Below, one piece after another: positions 17,259 through 28,300 of a stretch of DNA of 64,000 bases. The translations under genes and the position numbers were made by a program. Numbering within the stretch: position 1 is the stretch's first letter; every line of letters starts with the position of its first letter. The stretch lies in the NCBI RefSeq assembly GCF_050896395.1, contig NZ_JBPBBA010000006.1:70872-134871 (forward strand). Direction: 5' to 3'. The notes beneath the pieces were generated by a model. That model was not told the origin of the DNA and did not search any database. It saw only the letters and a program-made list of their open reading frames with translations. The stretch comes from Nioella aestuarii (lineage in GTDB: Bacteria > Pseudomonadota > Alphaproteobacteria > Rhodobacterales > Rhodobacteraceae).

Positions 17259-17747
17259 TCAGTGATTCTTGCGGAACGTATCCAGTCTGACAACTTCCGC
17301 ATCATGATGCGGTTCGGCCTCGGCGCCGCCGGCATCTTCTTCGTGCTCATCGCCCGGAGGCTCATCATCTGGCCCGTCTTCCACCTGCGTCTCGAACCGC
17401 AGGCCGAATTCCACCGACGGATCGACAAAGGTGAGGATGGAATCGAAGGGAATCCGCAGCGGCTCGGGGCTGTCGCCGAAGTTCAGCGTCACCCTGAAGC
17501 CATCGTCATCCACGCGCATATCGTCGAACCAGTGCTGGATCACGATTGTCATCTCGCCGGGATAGCGGTCCCGCAGCCAGGTGGCGATATCGACATCCGG
17601 ATGGCGGGTGTCGAAGGTGATGAAGAAGTGGTGCTCTCCTGGCAGGCCGGTTTCCGACACACCTTCCAGAACGGTCTGAATAAGGCTCCGCATCGCGCGG
17701 TGCATCAGGCGCCCATAGGCGATGGAGTCGGAAGGTTCGTCAGTCAT
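17259..17747 (-). CDS. sspB: SspB-family ClpXP adaptor protein
   Basis: 162 residues from the ATG at 17747. The conserved N-terminal part YGRLMHRAMRSLIQTVLEGVS and the peptide-binding core HHFFITFDTRHPDVDIATWLRDRYPGEM fit the SspB fold, which hands ssrA-tagged peptides to ClpXP. A long acidic linker (DGPDDEPPGDEHEEDAGG) leads to a short C-terminal ClpX-docking tail (VVRLDTFRKNH), as in alphaproteobacterial SspB. It is divergent from the PKS gene; the 220-base spacer must hold both promoters, although I see no clear -35/-10 pair. Confidence 0.85.
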   Translation of the reverse strand: MTDEPSDSIAYGRLMHRAMRSLIQTVLEGVSETGLPGEHHFFITFDTRHPDVDIATWLRDRYPGEMTIVIQHWFDDMRVDDDGFRVTLNFGDSPEPLRIPFDSILTFVDPSVEFGLRFETQVEDGPDDEPPGDEHEEDAGGAEAEPHHDAEVVRLDTFRKNH

Positions 17748-17967
17748 CCACAGCATCCCAGTCCAGTTGGCTCCACCATAGAAGATTCGGGGCCGATGAA
17801 AAGGTGCGAGAGACGCCGAGGCTGGACATTCCGGCAATGTCCGCAGTCAGCCCGCACCACCTGTTTCCATTTTTCACAGCCGATCCGCGTCTTTGCCCTA
17901 TTATCACCAAGATAGGGGGGCAGTCTGCAGCCAATCAACATGCGAAAAAAGCTGGACAAAAGCTGTC

Positions 17968-20900
17968 ATGACCCGAGCAGAGACGACCCCTGAGATAGGG
18001 GAAAACGATATCGCCATCGTTGGAATGGCCGCGCATCTTCCTGGGGCGGAGGACGTGCAGACCTATTGGCGAAACCTGCGCGATGGACTCGAATCCATCC
18101 GCAGGCTGAGTCGTGAGGAGTTGCTGGACGCCGGAGAGGCCCCGCATCTGATCGACCGGCCCGACTATGTGCCTGCCGCCGCCGTTCTGGACGGGTTCGA
18201 ACGGTTCGACGCCGACTTTTTCGGGCTGTCGCCAAAAGAGGCCGCAATCATGGACCCGCAGCATCGCCAGTTTCTGGAAGTTGCCTGGGAAGCGATGGAG
18301 CAGGCAGGCCATGTTCCCGATAATTTCGTTGGAAATATAGGGGTTTACGCGGGCTGCGGCATGGGCAGCTATTTCTATTTCAACGTCTGTACCAACCGCG
18401 ATCTGGTGGATCAGACCGGCATGTTCCTGCTGCGCCATACGGGCAATGACAAGGATTTCATGGCCACCCGCGTCAGCCACATCTTCGACCTGCGCGGCCC
18501 GTCGATCAACATGCAGACGGCCTGTTCAACCTCGTTGGTGGCGACCCATTATGCCTGTCAGGCGCTTCTGATGGGCGAATGCGACATGGCGCTCGCGGGC
18601 GGCGTGACGATCGAGCTGCCACACGCGCGCGGCTACCTGTTCAAAGAAGGGGAAATCCTGTCCCCGGACGGTCATTGCCACGCGTTTGATCACCGGGCCC
18701 AGGGCACGGTTTTCGGGTCCGGCGCGGGCTGCGTTGTGCTGCGCCGTGCAGCGGATGCGATCGCGGACGGGGATCACATTTGGGCCATAATCAAGGGCTC
18801 GGCAGTGAACAATGATGGCGCCGATAAGGCGGGCTACCTCGCGCCTTCCGTTGGTGGGCAGGCCGAGGCGATTGCCGAAGCGCAGGCTTTGGCCGGGATC
18901 AGCGCCGAGACCGTGGATTACGTCGAATGCCACGGCACCGGCACCTATCTTGGCGACCCGATTGAAGTCGCCGCACTGACCGATGCTTTTCGCCGGACGA
19001 CCAATGCGGTCGGCAGCTGCCGCATCGGCTCGGTGAAGACCAATATCGGGCATCTCGATACGGCGGCGGGTGTGGCCAGCCTGATCAAAGCGTCGCTGGC
19101 GCTGCATCACAAACAGATCCCGCCTTCGCTTGGCTATGAAAAGCCAAACCCTGCAATCGGGTTCGATGGCTCCCCCTTTGTGATGAACGATCGCCTGACC
19201 GACTGGCCCCGGACCGACCACCCGGCGCGCGCCGGGGTAAATTCGCTTGGCGTAGGCGGCACCAACGCCCATGTGGTGCTGGAGGAAGCGCCGCAACGCG
19301 TGGCAAGCGAAGCATCCGATTTCCCCTTCCAGCTGCTCTGTCTTTCCGCACGCGGGAAATCTGCTCTGGAGGGCAATGCCGAACGGCTTGCCGCGCATTT
19401 GGAAGCGAACCCGGACGAAGACCTTGCCGACGTGGCATGGACACTCAAGGAAGGTCGCCGCGCATTTGAACGCCGTCGTGTGGTCGTGGCGGAAACGCCC
19501 GAGGAAGCTGCCGAAGCGCTGCGCGAAAACGATCCGCGCCGGGTCTTTACCCATGCGGTTGTGTCAGACACGCCAGAGATCACCTTCATGTTCCCCGGCG
19601 GCGGTGCACAATATGCAGGGATGGCGCGTGATCTCTATGAGACCGAGCCGGTTTTCGCCGACTGGATGGATCGTGGGTTTGAGGTGCTGGAACCCAAGCT
19701 CGATTTCGACATCCGCGCCCTTTGGCTGCCCGAACCGGGCGACGAGGACGCCGCAAATGAGCGGCTGAAGACGCCCTCTGTCCAGCTGCCGCTGATCATG
19801 ATCGTGGAATACGCGCTGGCGCAGCTCTGGATGAGCTGGGGGGTAGAGCCCAAGGCGCTCATTGGCCATTCAATGGGCGAAAACACTGCCGCCTGCCTGG
19901 CTGGCGTGATGAGCTTCGAGGACTGTATCGGGCTGGTACACCTGCGGGGGCAGTTGATGGATTCGGTAGAACCCGGCGGTATGCTGTCGGTTGCCCTCAG
20001 CCCCGAGGCGCTGCAACCCTATCTGGGCGAAGACCTTGATCTGGCCGTGGTGAATGGCCCTGAACTGACGGTTGCCTCCGGCGCGGATGCCGCGTTGGAC
20101 AAGCTGGCCGAGCGGCTGAAGGCCGAAGACATTCACTGCCAGCGCATTGCGATCAACATCGCCGCCCATTCCCGGTTGCTCGATCCGATTCTTGAGCGCT
20201 TTGGTGATTACCTGCGGTCCATCGACCTGCATGCGCCGCAGATTCCTGTGATCTCCAACCGGTCGGGCCAAATTCTCTCGGATGCCGAGGCGCAAAGCCC
20301 CGACTACTGGGTCAACCACCTGCGTGGCGCAGTGCGTTTTGCTGATGGTCTGGCCACGCTCGCGGAAAACCCGCATCGCGTGTATCTGGAGGTTGGTCCT
20401 GGCAAGGCACTCACGTCTCTCGCCGGTCAGCACCCTGCCATCGATGCCAACCAGGTCATCAACTCCCTGCGCCATCCCGATGATACCACCGCGGATGACG
20501 CCTATTTCCTCGCCACGCTTGGCCGGATCTGGGCTGTCGGCGGCAGTTTTGACTGGGGCCAGTACTGGGGCGAGGCGCGCAGGAACCGAGTGGTCCTGCC
20601 AACCTACTCCTTCCAAAAATCCCCCTATTTCATCGAACGGACAGCGCCGCAGATCGAAATCGGTAGTGACTGGCTGATGCGCGAGGACGACCCGGCGCAA
20701 TGGGGTTGGAAACCAGTCTGGCGACCGACCTACGCACCCTGCGAGGTGGACCTTGCGGGCGATCTGTCAGACGCCGCACAGGAAAACTGGCTGATCTTCG
20801 CGGATGAGGCCGGGGTTGCCGACCAACTGGCTGACCGTCTGACCGACGCTGGTCATTCCGTGATACGCGTTTCCCCCGGCGATGCTTTCGCGCGCACCAG

Positions 20901-23900
20901 AACGGGCTTTGTGCTGCCCCCTGAACGGGGGCGCGAAGGCTATGACCAGCTTTTGCGCGCCTTGGCTGAAGACGGGACTCTGCCCACCCGAATCGCGCAT
21001 ATGTGGTTGCTGACCAAGGGCGAACATCACCGTCCGGGGTCTAGCTTCTTCCACCGGATGCAGGAACAGGGGTTCTGGTCGCTGTTTTATCTTTCGCAGG
21101 CTTGGGCCGACGAGGGCACCGGGCCGCTTCATATCGACGTGATCACCAACGGTGCCGCGCAGGTCAGGGCGGAGTCACTGCCACACGCTTCCAAGTCCAC
21201 CATCATGGGGCCAGCTCGGGTGATCCCGCGTGAATTCCCCTCTCTGTCGGTTGCCGTGCTGGATGTTGATACGTTCGACTCCGCGCCGGTGCTGGAGGAG
21301 ATGCTGTCCGTGCCTGCAAACCGTGTTGCAGCAGTTCGCGTTGGCAAAAGGTTTGAGCAGGGCTGGAAAAAGACGGAGCTGCCAGAGGCCGACACGCTTA
21401 ACATCCGTGAAGGTGCGACTGTGCTTCTAACAGGTGGATATGGTGGTATCGGCACTACCGTGGCCGAGGAACTGATCCGTCGCCACAGGGCTAAGATCGT
21501 GCTTGTGTCCCGCAGCGGGTTGCCGCCGCGCGACCGCTGGTCGAGCCTTCTGAACAATGCCGCACCAACCGACCGGACAGCTGCACGTATCCGTGCCGTG
21601 AAGCGGTTGGAAGCCGCCGGAGGCGAGGTTCTGCCGCTCGCGGCGGATGTCTCAAACGTCGAGGAAATGCGCGCCGCCATCGCCGAGGCAGAGACGCGAT
21701 TTGGCAAGATCAGTGGCGTGATCCACGCGGCGGGTGTCATTGACGATGCGCCGATCCTTGCAAAGTCGCCCTCTCGTATCGAGGACGTCTTCACGCCAAA
21801 GATCCACGGCACGCAGGTGCTGGATACTCTGTTCCCTGATGGCACGCTCGAATGGATGGTGCTCTTTTCCTCCAGTTCGACCGCAACCGCGCCCGCGGGG
21901 CAGGTGGACTACGTGGCCGCCAATGAATACCTCAACGCCTATGCCAAAGCGCGTGCAGGTGGCACGACCCGGGTGTTGGCAATTGATTGGGGGATCTGGT
22001 CGGATGTGGGCATGGCCGCCGAGTCGATGCAGGCGCGTGAGGCCGAGCCGCCAGCGCCGGTGCCCGTCAAGCTGCCGTTGCTCGATACCGCAGGCTTTGA
22101 CGCCGATGGCAATCGTCGCTTCGAAGCCCAGTGGCGCCCGGAAAGCCGGTGGGTTCTGGACCAGCACCGGACCAAGGCTGGCGACGCACTGTTGCCCGGC
22201 ACCGGTTATCTGGAGCTTGTGGCCGAGGCGTTGGAGGGGCAGGGTGAGGACCGGCCTTTCGAGATCCGTGACCTCTGGTTCCTGCGCCCTCTGCGGACTG
22301 AGGATCAGCAGACCACCCGAATTCGCCTGACCCTGCCGCGCAGCGCTCAGGGCTATGATGTCCGGGTCGAAAGCGCGCCCGAAGGCGCAGGATGGAACCT
22401 GAACGCCGAGGCTGGAATTCGCCTGTTGCCGATGGATCCGCCTGCGCGACTGGACATACCGGCTTTGGAGACCCGTTTGGGCGAGGTTACCCGCGCCGAA
22501 CCTGGGCAAAGCCTGATCAGCCCGCAAGAGGCGCATCTGCGCTTCGGTGCGGGCTGGCGTGTGCTGCGTGAAACCCGGCTGGGGCAGGGCGAGGGAATGG
22601 CGCGACTGTCGCTGGAGGAACACGATAACCGCTGGCGTCTGCCTCCGGGCTTGGTGGATCTTGCGACCGGTTGGGCGATGGACCTGATCGAGGGGTATCG
22701 TCCCGATGCGCTCTGGGTGCCGGTGAACTATGCCTCGGTGAAGGTCTTTCGGGCCTTGCCGTCCGAGGTCATTTCATATGTTCGCAACGCCAGCGAGAAC
22801 CTCGCAAGCGACCAAACGGCAAGCTTCGACATCACACTTACCGCGCCCGATGGCACGGTTTGCGTCCAGATCTCGGGCTTCACCATTCGTCGTCTTGTGG
22901 GCAACATCGCGTTCGCCGCAGCACCTGCCAAACAGGCCGAAACCGATGGCCCGCGTCCGCTTTCGCCTGCCGAAGAGCGCCTGCGCCACAACATCGCCCA
23001 AGGCATCAAGCCGGAGGAAGGGGCCAAGGCATTCCTCCAGGCTCTGGCCAGCCCGCTGCCGCGGGTGCTGATTTCTTCGCTCAATCTTGACGCGCTGATC
23101 GCACAGGCAGGAACCGAAGAGGCGCAAGCCAGCCAAGGCTTTGAGCGGCCCGAGCTAGACAGCGATTTTGTGGAACCGGAAGGCCCCATCGAGGAAACGC
23201 TTGCGGGCTTCTGGCGCGAGCTTTTGGGGGTCGCTCAGGTGGGGGCCGAGGACAGTTTCTTTGACCTCGGCGGCCATTCCCTGATTGCCGTTCGGCTTTT
23301 TGCCATGGTTAAGAAAACCTGGGCGGTGGACTTCCCGATTTCGGTTCTCTTCGAGGCCCCCACAATCCGCAAGATCGCAGGTTTGGTGGCCGCGCAGGGT
23401 GTTCGTACCGAGCCCGGCGAAGATGCGCCGAAACGCGAGGAACCCACCCGTCGCTTTACCCATCTTGTGCCCATGCATCAGGGTGAGGGTGGGCCCAAAA
23501 CCCCCTTCTTCCTCGTTGCGGGGATGTTCGGAAACGTTCTGAACCTGCGCCACCTTGCGCATCTTCTGGGCCAGGATCGGCCGTTCTACGGGATGCAAGC
23601 CAAGGGGTTGTTCGGTGAGGATGAACCGCATCGCTCAGTCAAAGAGGCCGCGCGCGACTATATTTCCGAAATTCGGGCCATTCAGCCGCATGGGCCTTAT
23701 TTGCTCGGCGGGTTCTCAGGTGGTGGCATCACCGCCTACGAGATTGCGCAGCAGCTGACCGCAGACGGTGAAGAAGTGGCAGCGCTGGTCATGCTCGACA
23801 CACCCCTGCCGCAACGCCGAGAACTGTCGCGTGCCGACCGCATTGCCATCCAGATGCAGGAACTGCGGGCGGGCGGGTTTGCGTACCCGGTCAAATGGCT

Positions 23901-24315
23901 TGCGCGTCGGATCCGGTGGGAATTCGCCAAGCGTCGTCAGAAGACGGATGTTGAAGGCGATAGCCCCGTCTTCCACAACGCGGCAATCGAGGCGGCTTTC
24001 CTGGACTCTGTGGCAAGCTATCACTTACAGCCATGGCACGGACCGCTGACGTTGTTCCGTCCTCCGATGGTTGGCAAATGGACGCTTTCTGAGGGACGGC
24101 TGGTCAATTCGGAACGCGCTTATGTGACCCATGACAATGATTGGTCAGAATGGGCGCCGGAGCTTCAGGTGTTCGAGGTGCCGGGCGATCATGACTCCAT
24201 GGTACTGGAGCCAAATGTGCGGGTATTGGCCGCGCGCATGGGCAAGGTGATTGAAGCTGCTGACCGTGCGCAGCAGATTGCGCAAGCGTGGGAGGGCAGC
24301 CATGCCGCCGAATAA
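17968..24315 (+). CDS. Type I polyketide synthase, KS-AT-KR-DH-ACP-TE
   Basis: 2115 residues from the ATG at 17968. Ketosynthase (about 12-440) has active-site Cys 186 in TACSTS and His 322 and His 362. Acyltransferase (about 538-840) has FPGGGAQY and GHSMGE with Ser 635. Ketoreductase (structural half from about 920, catalytic half 1145-1345) has LTGGYGGIG and Tyr 1315; VIDD at 1257-1260 resembles the LDD motif of B-type reductases. Dehydratase (about 1390-1640) has His 1400 and Asp 1564. The carrier has Ser 1771 in DLGGHSL. Thioesterase (about 1845-2100) has GFSGGG with Ser 1917, Asp 1944 and His 2075. KR before DH is unlike the usual modular order. There is no enoylreductase, so an unsaturated product is expected. 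An in-frame ATG at 17893 would add 25 non-conserved residues. Confidence 0.93.
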   Translation: MTRAETTPEIGENDIAIVGMAAHLPGAEDVQTYWRNLRDGLESIRRLSREELLDAGEAPHLIDRPDYVPAAAVLDGFERFDADFFGLSPKEAAIMDPQHRQFLEVAWEAMEQAGHVPDNFVGNIGVYAGCGMGSYFYFNVCTNRDLVDQTGMFLLRHTGNDKDFMATRVSHIFDLRGPSINMQTACSTSLVATHYACQALLMGECDMALAGGVTIELPHARGYLFKEGEILSPDGHCHAFDHRAQGTVFGSGAGCVVLRRAADAIADGDHIWAIIKGSAVNNDGADKAGYLAPSVGGQAEAIAEAQALAGISAETVDYVECHGTGTYLGDPIEVAALTDAFRRTTNAVGSCRIGSVKTNIGHLDTAAGVASLIKASLALHHKQIPPSLGYEKPNPAIGFDGSPFVMNDRLTDWPRTDHPARAGVNSLGVGGTNAHVVLEEAPQRVASEASDFPFQLLCLSARGKSALEGNAERLAAHLEANPDEDLADVAWTLKEGRRAFERRRVVVAETPEEAAEALRENDPRRVFTHAVVSDTPEITFMFPGGGAQYAGMARDLYETEPVFADWMDRGFEVLEPKLDFDIRALWLPEPGDEDAANERLKTPSVQLPLIMIVEYALAQLWMSWGVEPKALIGHSMGENTAACLAGVMSFEDCIGLVHLRGQLMDSVEPGGMLSVALSPEALQPYLGEDLDLAVVNGPELTVASGADAALDKLAERLKAEDIHCQRIAINIAAHSRLLDPILERFGDYLRSIDLHAPQIPVISNRSGQILSDAEAQSPDYWVNHLRGAVRFADGLATLAENPHRVYLEVGPGKALTSLAGQHPAIDANQVINSLRHPDDTTADDAYFLATLGRIWAVGGSFDWGQYWGEARRNRVVLPTYSFQKSPYFIERTAPQIEIGSDWLMREDDPAQWGWKPVWRPTYAPCEVDLAGDLSDAAQENWLIFADEAGVADQLADRLTDAGHSVIRVSPGDAFARTRTGFVLPPERGREGYDQLLRALAEDGTLPTRIAHMWLLTKGEHHRPGSSFFHRMQEQGFWSLFYLSQAWADEGTGPLHIDVITNGAAQVRAESLPHASKSTIMGPARVIPREFPSLSVAVLDVDTFDSAPVLEEMLSVPANRVAAVRVGKRFEQGWKKTELPEADTLNIREGATVLLTGGYGGIGTTVAEELIRRHRAKIVLVSRSGLPPRDRWSSLLNNAAPTDRTAARIRAVKRLEAAGGEVLPLAADVSNVEEMRAAIAEAETRFGKISGVIHAAGVIDDAPILAKSPSRIEDVFTPKIHGTQVLDTLFPDGTLEWMVLFSSSSTATAPAGQVDYVAANEYLNAYAKARAGGTTRVLAIDWGIWSDVGMAAESMQAREAEPPAPVPVKLPLLDTAGFDADGNRRFEAQWRPESRWVLDQHRTKAGDALLPGTGYLELVAEALEGQGEDRPFEIRDLWFLRPLRTEDQQTTRIRLTLPRSAQGYDVRVESAPEGAGWNLNAEAGIRLLPMDPPARLDIPALETRLGEVTRAEPGQSLISPQEAHLRFGAGWRVLRETRLGQGEGMARLSLEEHDNRWRLPPGLVDLATGWAMDLIEGYRPDALWVPVNYASVKVFRALPSEVISYVRNASENLASDQTASFDITLTAPDGTVCVQISGFTIRRLVGNIAFAAAPAKQAETDGPRPLSPAEERLRHNIAQGIKPEEGAKAFLQALASPLPRVLISSLNLDALIAQAGTEEAQASQGFERPELDSDFVEPEGPIEETLAGFWRELLGVAQVGAEDSFFDLGGHSLIAVRLFAMVKKTWAVDFPISVLFEAPTIRKIAGLVAAQGVRTEPGEDAPKREEPTRRFTHLVPMHQGEGGPKTPFFLVAGMFGNVLNLRHLAHLLGQDRPFYGMQAKGLFGEDEPHRSVKEAARDYISEIRAIQPHGPYLLGGFSGGGITAYEIAQQLTADGEEVAALVMLDTPLPQRRELSRADRIAIQMQELRAGGFAYPVKWLARRIRWEFAKRRQKTDVEGDSPVFHNAAIEAAFLDSVASYHLQPWHGPLTLFRPPMVGKWTLSEGRLVNSERAYVTHDNDWSEWAPELQVFEVPGDHDSMVLEPNVRVLAARMGKVIEAADRAQQIAQAWEGSHAAE

Positions 24316-25300
24316 CCCCAAGCTGCTTACGGTTCTGCTCAACTGGCGCACAGCTGACATGACCCTGCGCGCGGCGGAAACCGCCTTGCGGGAAATGGAG
24401 GGAATCTCCGGGGAACTGGTGATTGTCGACAATGATTCTCAGGACGGATCATTTGAACAGATGACCCGGATTGTAAGCGAACGTGGATGGGCGCGAACCC
24501 GTGTGATCCAATCGGGCCGCAACGGCGGGTTCGGGGCGGGCAACAATGTCGGCATCCGGGCCGGTCTGTCGGACGGTACCCGCGCGGATTATGTCTATAT
24601 CCTGAACTCCGACGCCTTTCCTGACCCCGGGGCGATCCGGGCTTTGCTGGACCATCTGCAAGCCCATCCCGATACCGGTTTCGCGGGCAGCTATATTCAT
24701 GGCCCCGATGATGAACCGCACCTGACCACCTTTCGCTTTCCGACCATCGCAAGCGAATTCGAAGGTGCAGTACGGCTTGGCCCCATCAGCCGTTGGCTGC
24801 GCAACCAGGCGGTTCCGGTGCCGATTCCCGACAAGACGACCCGCGTCGATTGGCTGGCAGGAGCGAGCTTGATGATGCGGATGGAAGTGTTGGAGGAGAT
24901 CGGTCTTTTTGATGAAAGTTTCTTTCTCTATTTCGAGGAGACAGATCTGTGCCATCGCGCAAAGAATGCCGGATACCCAACTGATTTTGTGAGAGAAAGC
25001 TCAGTCACGCATATCGGGTCGGTCTCTACCGGCATGAAGGAGTGGCAAGAGGTTCCAGGCTATTGGTTCGACTCTCGCCGGCACTATTTCGAAAAGACCC
25101 ACGGCCGCGCCTATGCGCGCATCGCCACGCTGTCGCATCTGGCGGGCGGGGTTTTGCACCGGCTGCGCTGTGCGCTGACTGGCCGAAAACCGGCAGATCC
25201 GCCGCGTTTTTTGCGCAGTCTTTTGTCCCATGAATTCAAACAGACCCCGTCCGGGGCCGCCCAAGGGCGCAATCCAGCCCCCCGCATGACAGGAGTGTAG
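24302..25300 (+). CDS. GT2-family glycosyltransferase inside the PKS-NRPS operon
   Basis: 332 residues, family 2 (rhamnosyltransferase/WbbL-like). The fold starts LLTVLLNWRTADMTLRAAE and continues with ELVIVDNDSQDGS (nucleotide-sugar binding), GRNGGFGAGNNVGIRAG, the metal-binding YILNSDAFPDPGA, and VDWLAGASLMMRMEVLEEIG plus FFLYFEETDLCHRAKNAGY containing the catalytic acidic residues. The ATG at 24302 lies inside the last codons of the PKS (14-base overlap), so its translation is coupled to the synthase. This points to sugar transfer onto the PKS-NRPS product or its carrier. Cytoplasmic side of the membrane; no membrane helix seen. Confidence 0.88.
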   Translation: MPPNNPKLLTVLLNWRTADMTLRAAETALREMEGISGELVIVDNDSQDGSFEQMTRIVSERGWARTRVIQSGRNGGFGAGNNVGIRAGLSDGTRADYVYILNSDAFPDPGAIRALLDHLQAHPDTGFAGSYIHGPDDEPHLTTFRFPTIASEFEGAVRLGPISRWLRNQAVPVPIPDKTTRVDWLAGASLMMRMEVLEEIGLFDESFFLYFEETDLCHRAKNAGYPTDFVRESSVTHIGSVSTGMKEWQEVPGYWFDSRRHYFEKTHGRAYARIATLSHLAGGVLHRLRCALTGRKPADPPRFLRSLLSHEFKQTPSGAAQGRNPAPRMTGV

Positions 25301-25304
25301 TCCT

Positions 25305-28300
25305 ATGGCCCAGTTTTCCTCTCTTATTATCGGTCACGACACTTTGGCGCTGAACTGCGCGAAGATGCTTGCGGGCGCTGGTCATCCGATCCGCGCCGTT
25401 GTCAGCCGCTGCCCGGACTTCCGTGCGTGGGCGAAGGCCGAAGGGCTGCCCCTGATTGAGCCGGGCGAAAACTTGAAGGATCGACTTCAAGATATTGAAT
25501 TTGAATGGATATTGTCGATTGCAAATCTCGATATTATCCCTGCTGATGTCCTGGCGTTGGCACGCGAAGGCGCGGTCAACTTTCACGATGGTCCCTTACC
25601 GGCCTATGCCGGTCTAAATGCCCCGGTCTGGGCGCTGCTGAACGGCGAAACCTCTCATGGTGTTACCTGGCATCGGATCGAAGGCGGTGTGGATGAGGGC
25701 AATATTCTGTCGCAACGGTCTGTCGAGATTGCACCGGGCGAAACGGCCCTGACGCTGAACACCAAGTGCTACGCAGCGGCTCTGGACAGTTTCTCCGAGG
25801 TCATCGCAGCCCTTTCGGAAGGGCGTGCAGAGGGAACCCAACAAGATCTTTCGCGCCGCAGCTACTATGCCCGGAACAGCCGTCCGAATGCTGGTGGACT
25901 AGTTGATATAACGCTTAGTATCAGTGAGATAACAGGCCTTGTTCATGCGTTGGATCATGGTGATTACTGGAACCCGCTGACCTGTCCAAAACTGGATACC
26001 GGAACCGAAATTCTGCTTGTTGGGGATGCCGAACGGGCCGATGGCACCGGCGTGCCCGGCACTGTGCTGGAAGTTACTGGCGGCACTGCCACCATCGCGG
26101 TGGCAGACGGTGCCGTGCGCTTCGGTCGGTTCCGCGCCGCTGATGGCGCGCCAGTCATACTGGCCGATCATCTTGGCGCTGGCCATCAGCTGCCGACGGA
26201 CCAGAACCGCGCCGGAATTACTGAGGCAATGGCCGCCGTTGCCCCGAGCGACCCTTTTTGGCGCAAGCGGCTAGAAGCCATGGTTCCCGCAAGCTTTGCT
26301 TTCCATCCGGGATCGGGGAGCGGGAAGGCGACCCGGCGGGTTGTGCTGCCTGATGGCGTAAATGCGCGTCAGGCCTTGGCGCGGTTCGCAATGCTGGCGC
26401 TTCGCAAGGGTGAGGGAGAAGCCGTCGATCTGGCCCTGCAAATGCCAACGGCCATGCCGGGCTACATCACGCCTTGGGTGCCGGTTACCATTGATCCTGA
26501 CGGCAATCTGGAAGAGGCAGAACAGCGGTTCACGGCACGCATTGACGCTGCTCGCGCGAAAGGCCCGTTCGCAACCGACCTGCCTGCCCGCATTCCGGGG
26601 ATGTCCGGTCTGACGGTGCCCGCTTTCGCCATCGGTCATGACCCGGTTCCCGGCGCCGCCCTGACACTGTCGGAAGACGGTCAGACCCTTATGGCTGATA
26701 CAGCTCAGGTGACCGAGCCGGAGCTGGATCTGATCGCCGCCCGGCTGGAACATGTGCTGACAGCAGATCCGGCAACGCCGGTGGCTGAGCTGTCCATCGT
26801 GCCCGATTGCGAGCGGCAGAAACTGATCCACGACTGGAACGCCACTGATACGGACTATGACCGTGCCCATTGCATCCACCAGATGTTCGAAACCCAGGCT
26901 GCAAAGACGCCGGACGCGACCGCACTGATTTTCGAGGGTGAACAGCTGACATATGCGCAGCTCAATACCCGCGCCAACCGCGTGGCGCATGTATTGGCCG
27001 GGCTTGGGGTGCGACGGGGTGATCTTGTAGGGCTCAATATCCGCCGGTCAGCCGACCTGCTGATTGGGGCCATTGCCATCCACAAGGCGGGTGGGGCGTA
27101 TGTGCCGCTTGATCCCGACTATCCGGCGGACCGTGTGGCGCTTTACGTTGAAGACAGCGGCGCGAAGGTGATCCTGACCGAAGCGGAGCTGACCGCGCAT
27201 TTGCCCCCGCATCAGGCCCAGGTGCTGGAAATTGACCGCGATCCGCGAATTGCCTCGGCCCCGGATACGGACCCTGACAGCGGTGTCACATCAGAAGATC
27301 TGGCCTATCTGATCTATACCTCCGGGTCCACCGGACGGCCCAAGGGCGTTATGATCGAACATCGCAATGTCTCGAACTTCTTCACCGGCATGGACGGGCG
27401 CATTGACCATGAAAGCGGCGGTGTCTGGCTGGCCGTTACCAGCCTGTCCTTCGATATTTCAGTGTTGGAGCTGTTCTGGACCCTCGCGCGGGGGTTCACG
27501 GTCGTCATCTCGGGCGATGAAAACCGCACGCTGGTCAGCAATGGGCGCATCGGCCAGACCGGTCGGGGAATGGATTTTTCCCTGTTCTACTGGGGGAATG
27601 ATGACGGTGTGGGTCGTGATAAATACGCAATGCTGCTAGAAGGCGCGACGTTTGCCGACCAGAACGGCTTTTGCGCGGTCTGGACGCCGGAACGCCATTT
27701 CCACGCCTTTGGCGGGCCTTACCCGAACCCCTCGGTTACTGGGGCTGCCGTTGCGGCTGTGACGCGCAATCTGTCGGTGCGCGCAGGATCCTGCGTTGCT
27801 CCGCTGCACCACCCGGCAAGGATTGCCGAGGAATGGGCGGTGATCGACAACCTCACGAACGGGCGTGCTGCGATTGGAATTGCCAGCGGCTGGCAACCGC
27901 ATGATTTCGTGCTGAGGCCCGAAAACACGCCACCCAACAACAAACCGGCAATGTATGACGCGATCGACAAACTGCGGGCTTTGTGGCGGGGAGAGGAAGT
28001 CGCCTTCCCAATGGCGGACGGATCCGAACACAAGGTCATAACGCAACCGCGCCCCGTGTCGAAGGAACTGGCTATCTGGGTCACGACCGCAGGCAACCCT
28101 GACACCTGGCGAGAGGCCGGAGAAATCGGGGCCAATGTGCTGACGCACCTTCTGGGCCAGTCGGTTGATGAGGTCGGTGAAAAGATCAAGATCTACCATG
28201 ATGCGCTGCGCGCCGGTGGCCGCAACCCTGCAGATCACACTGTCACGCTGATGCTGCATTCCTACCTTGCGCAGGACCGCGAGGAGGCGAGAGAGGTCGC

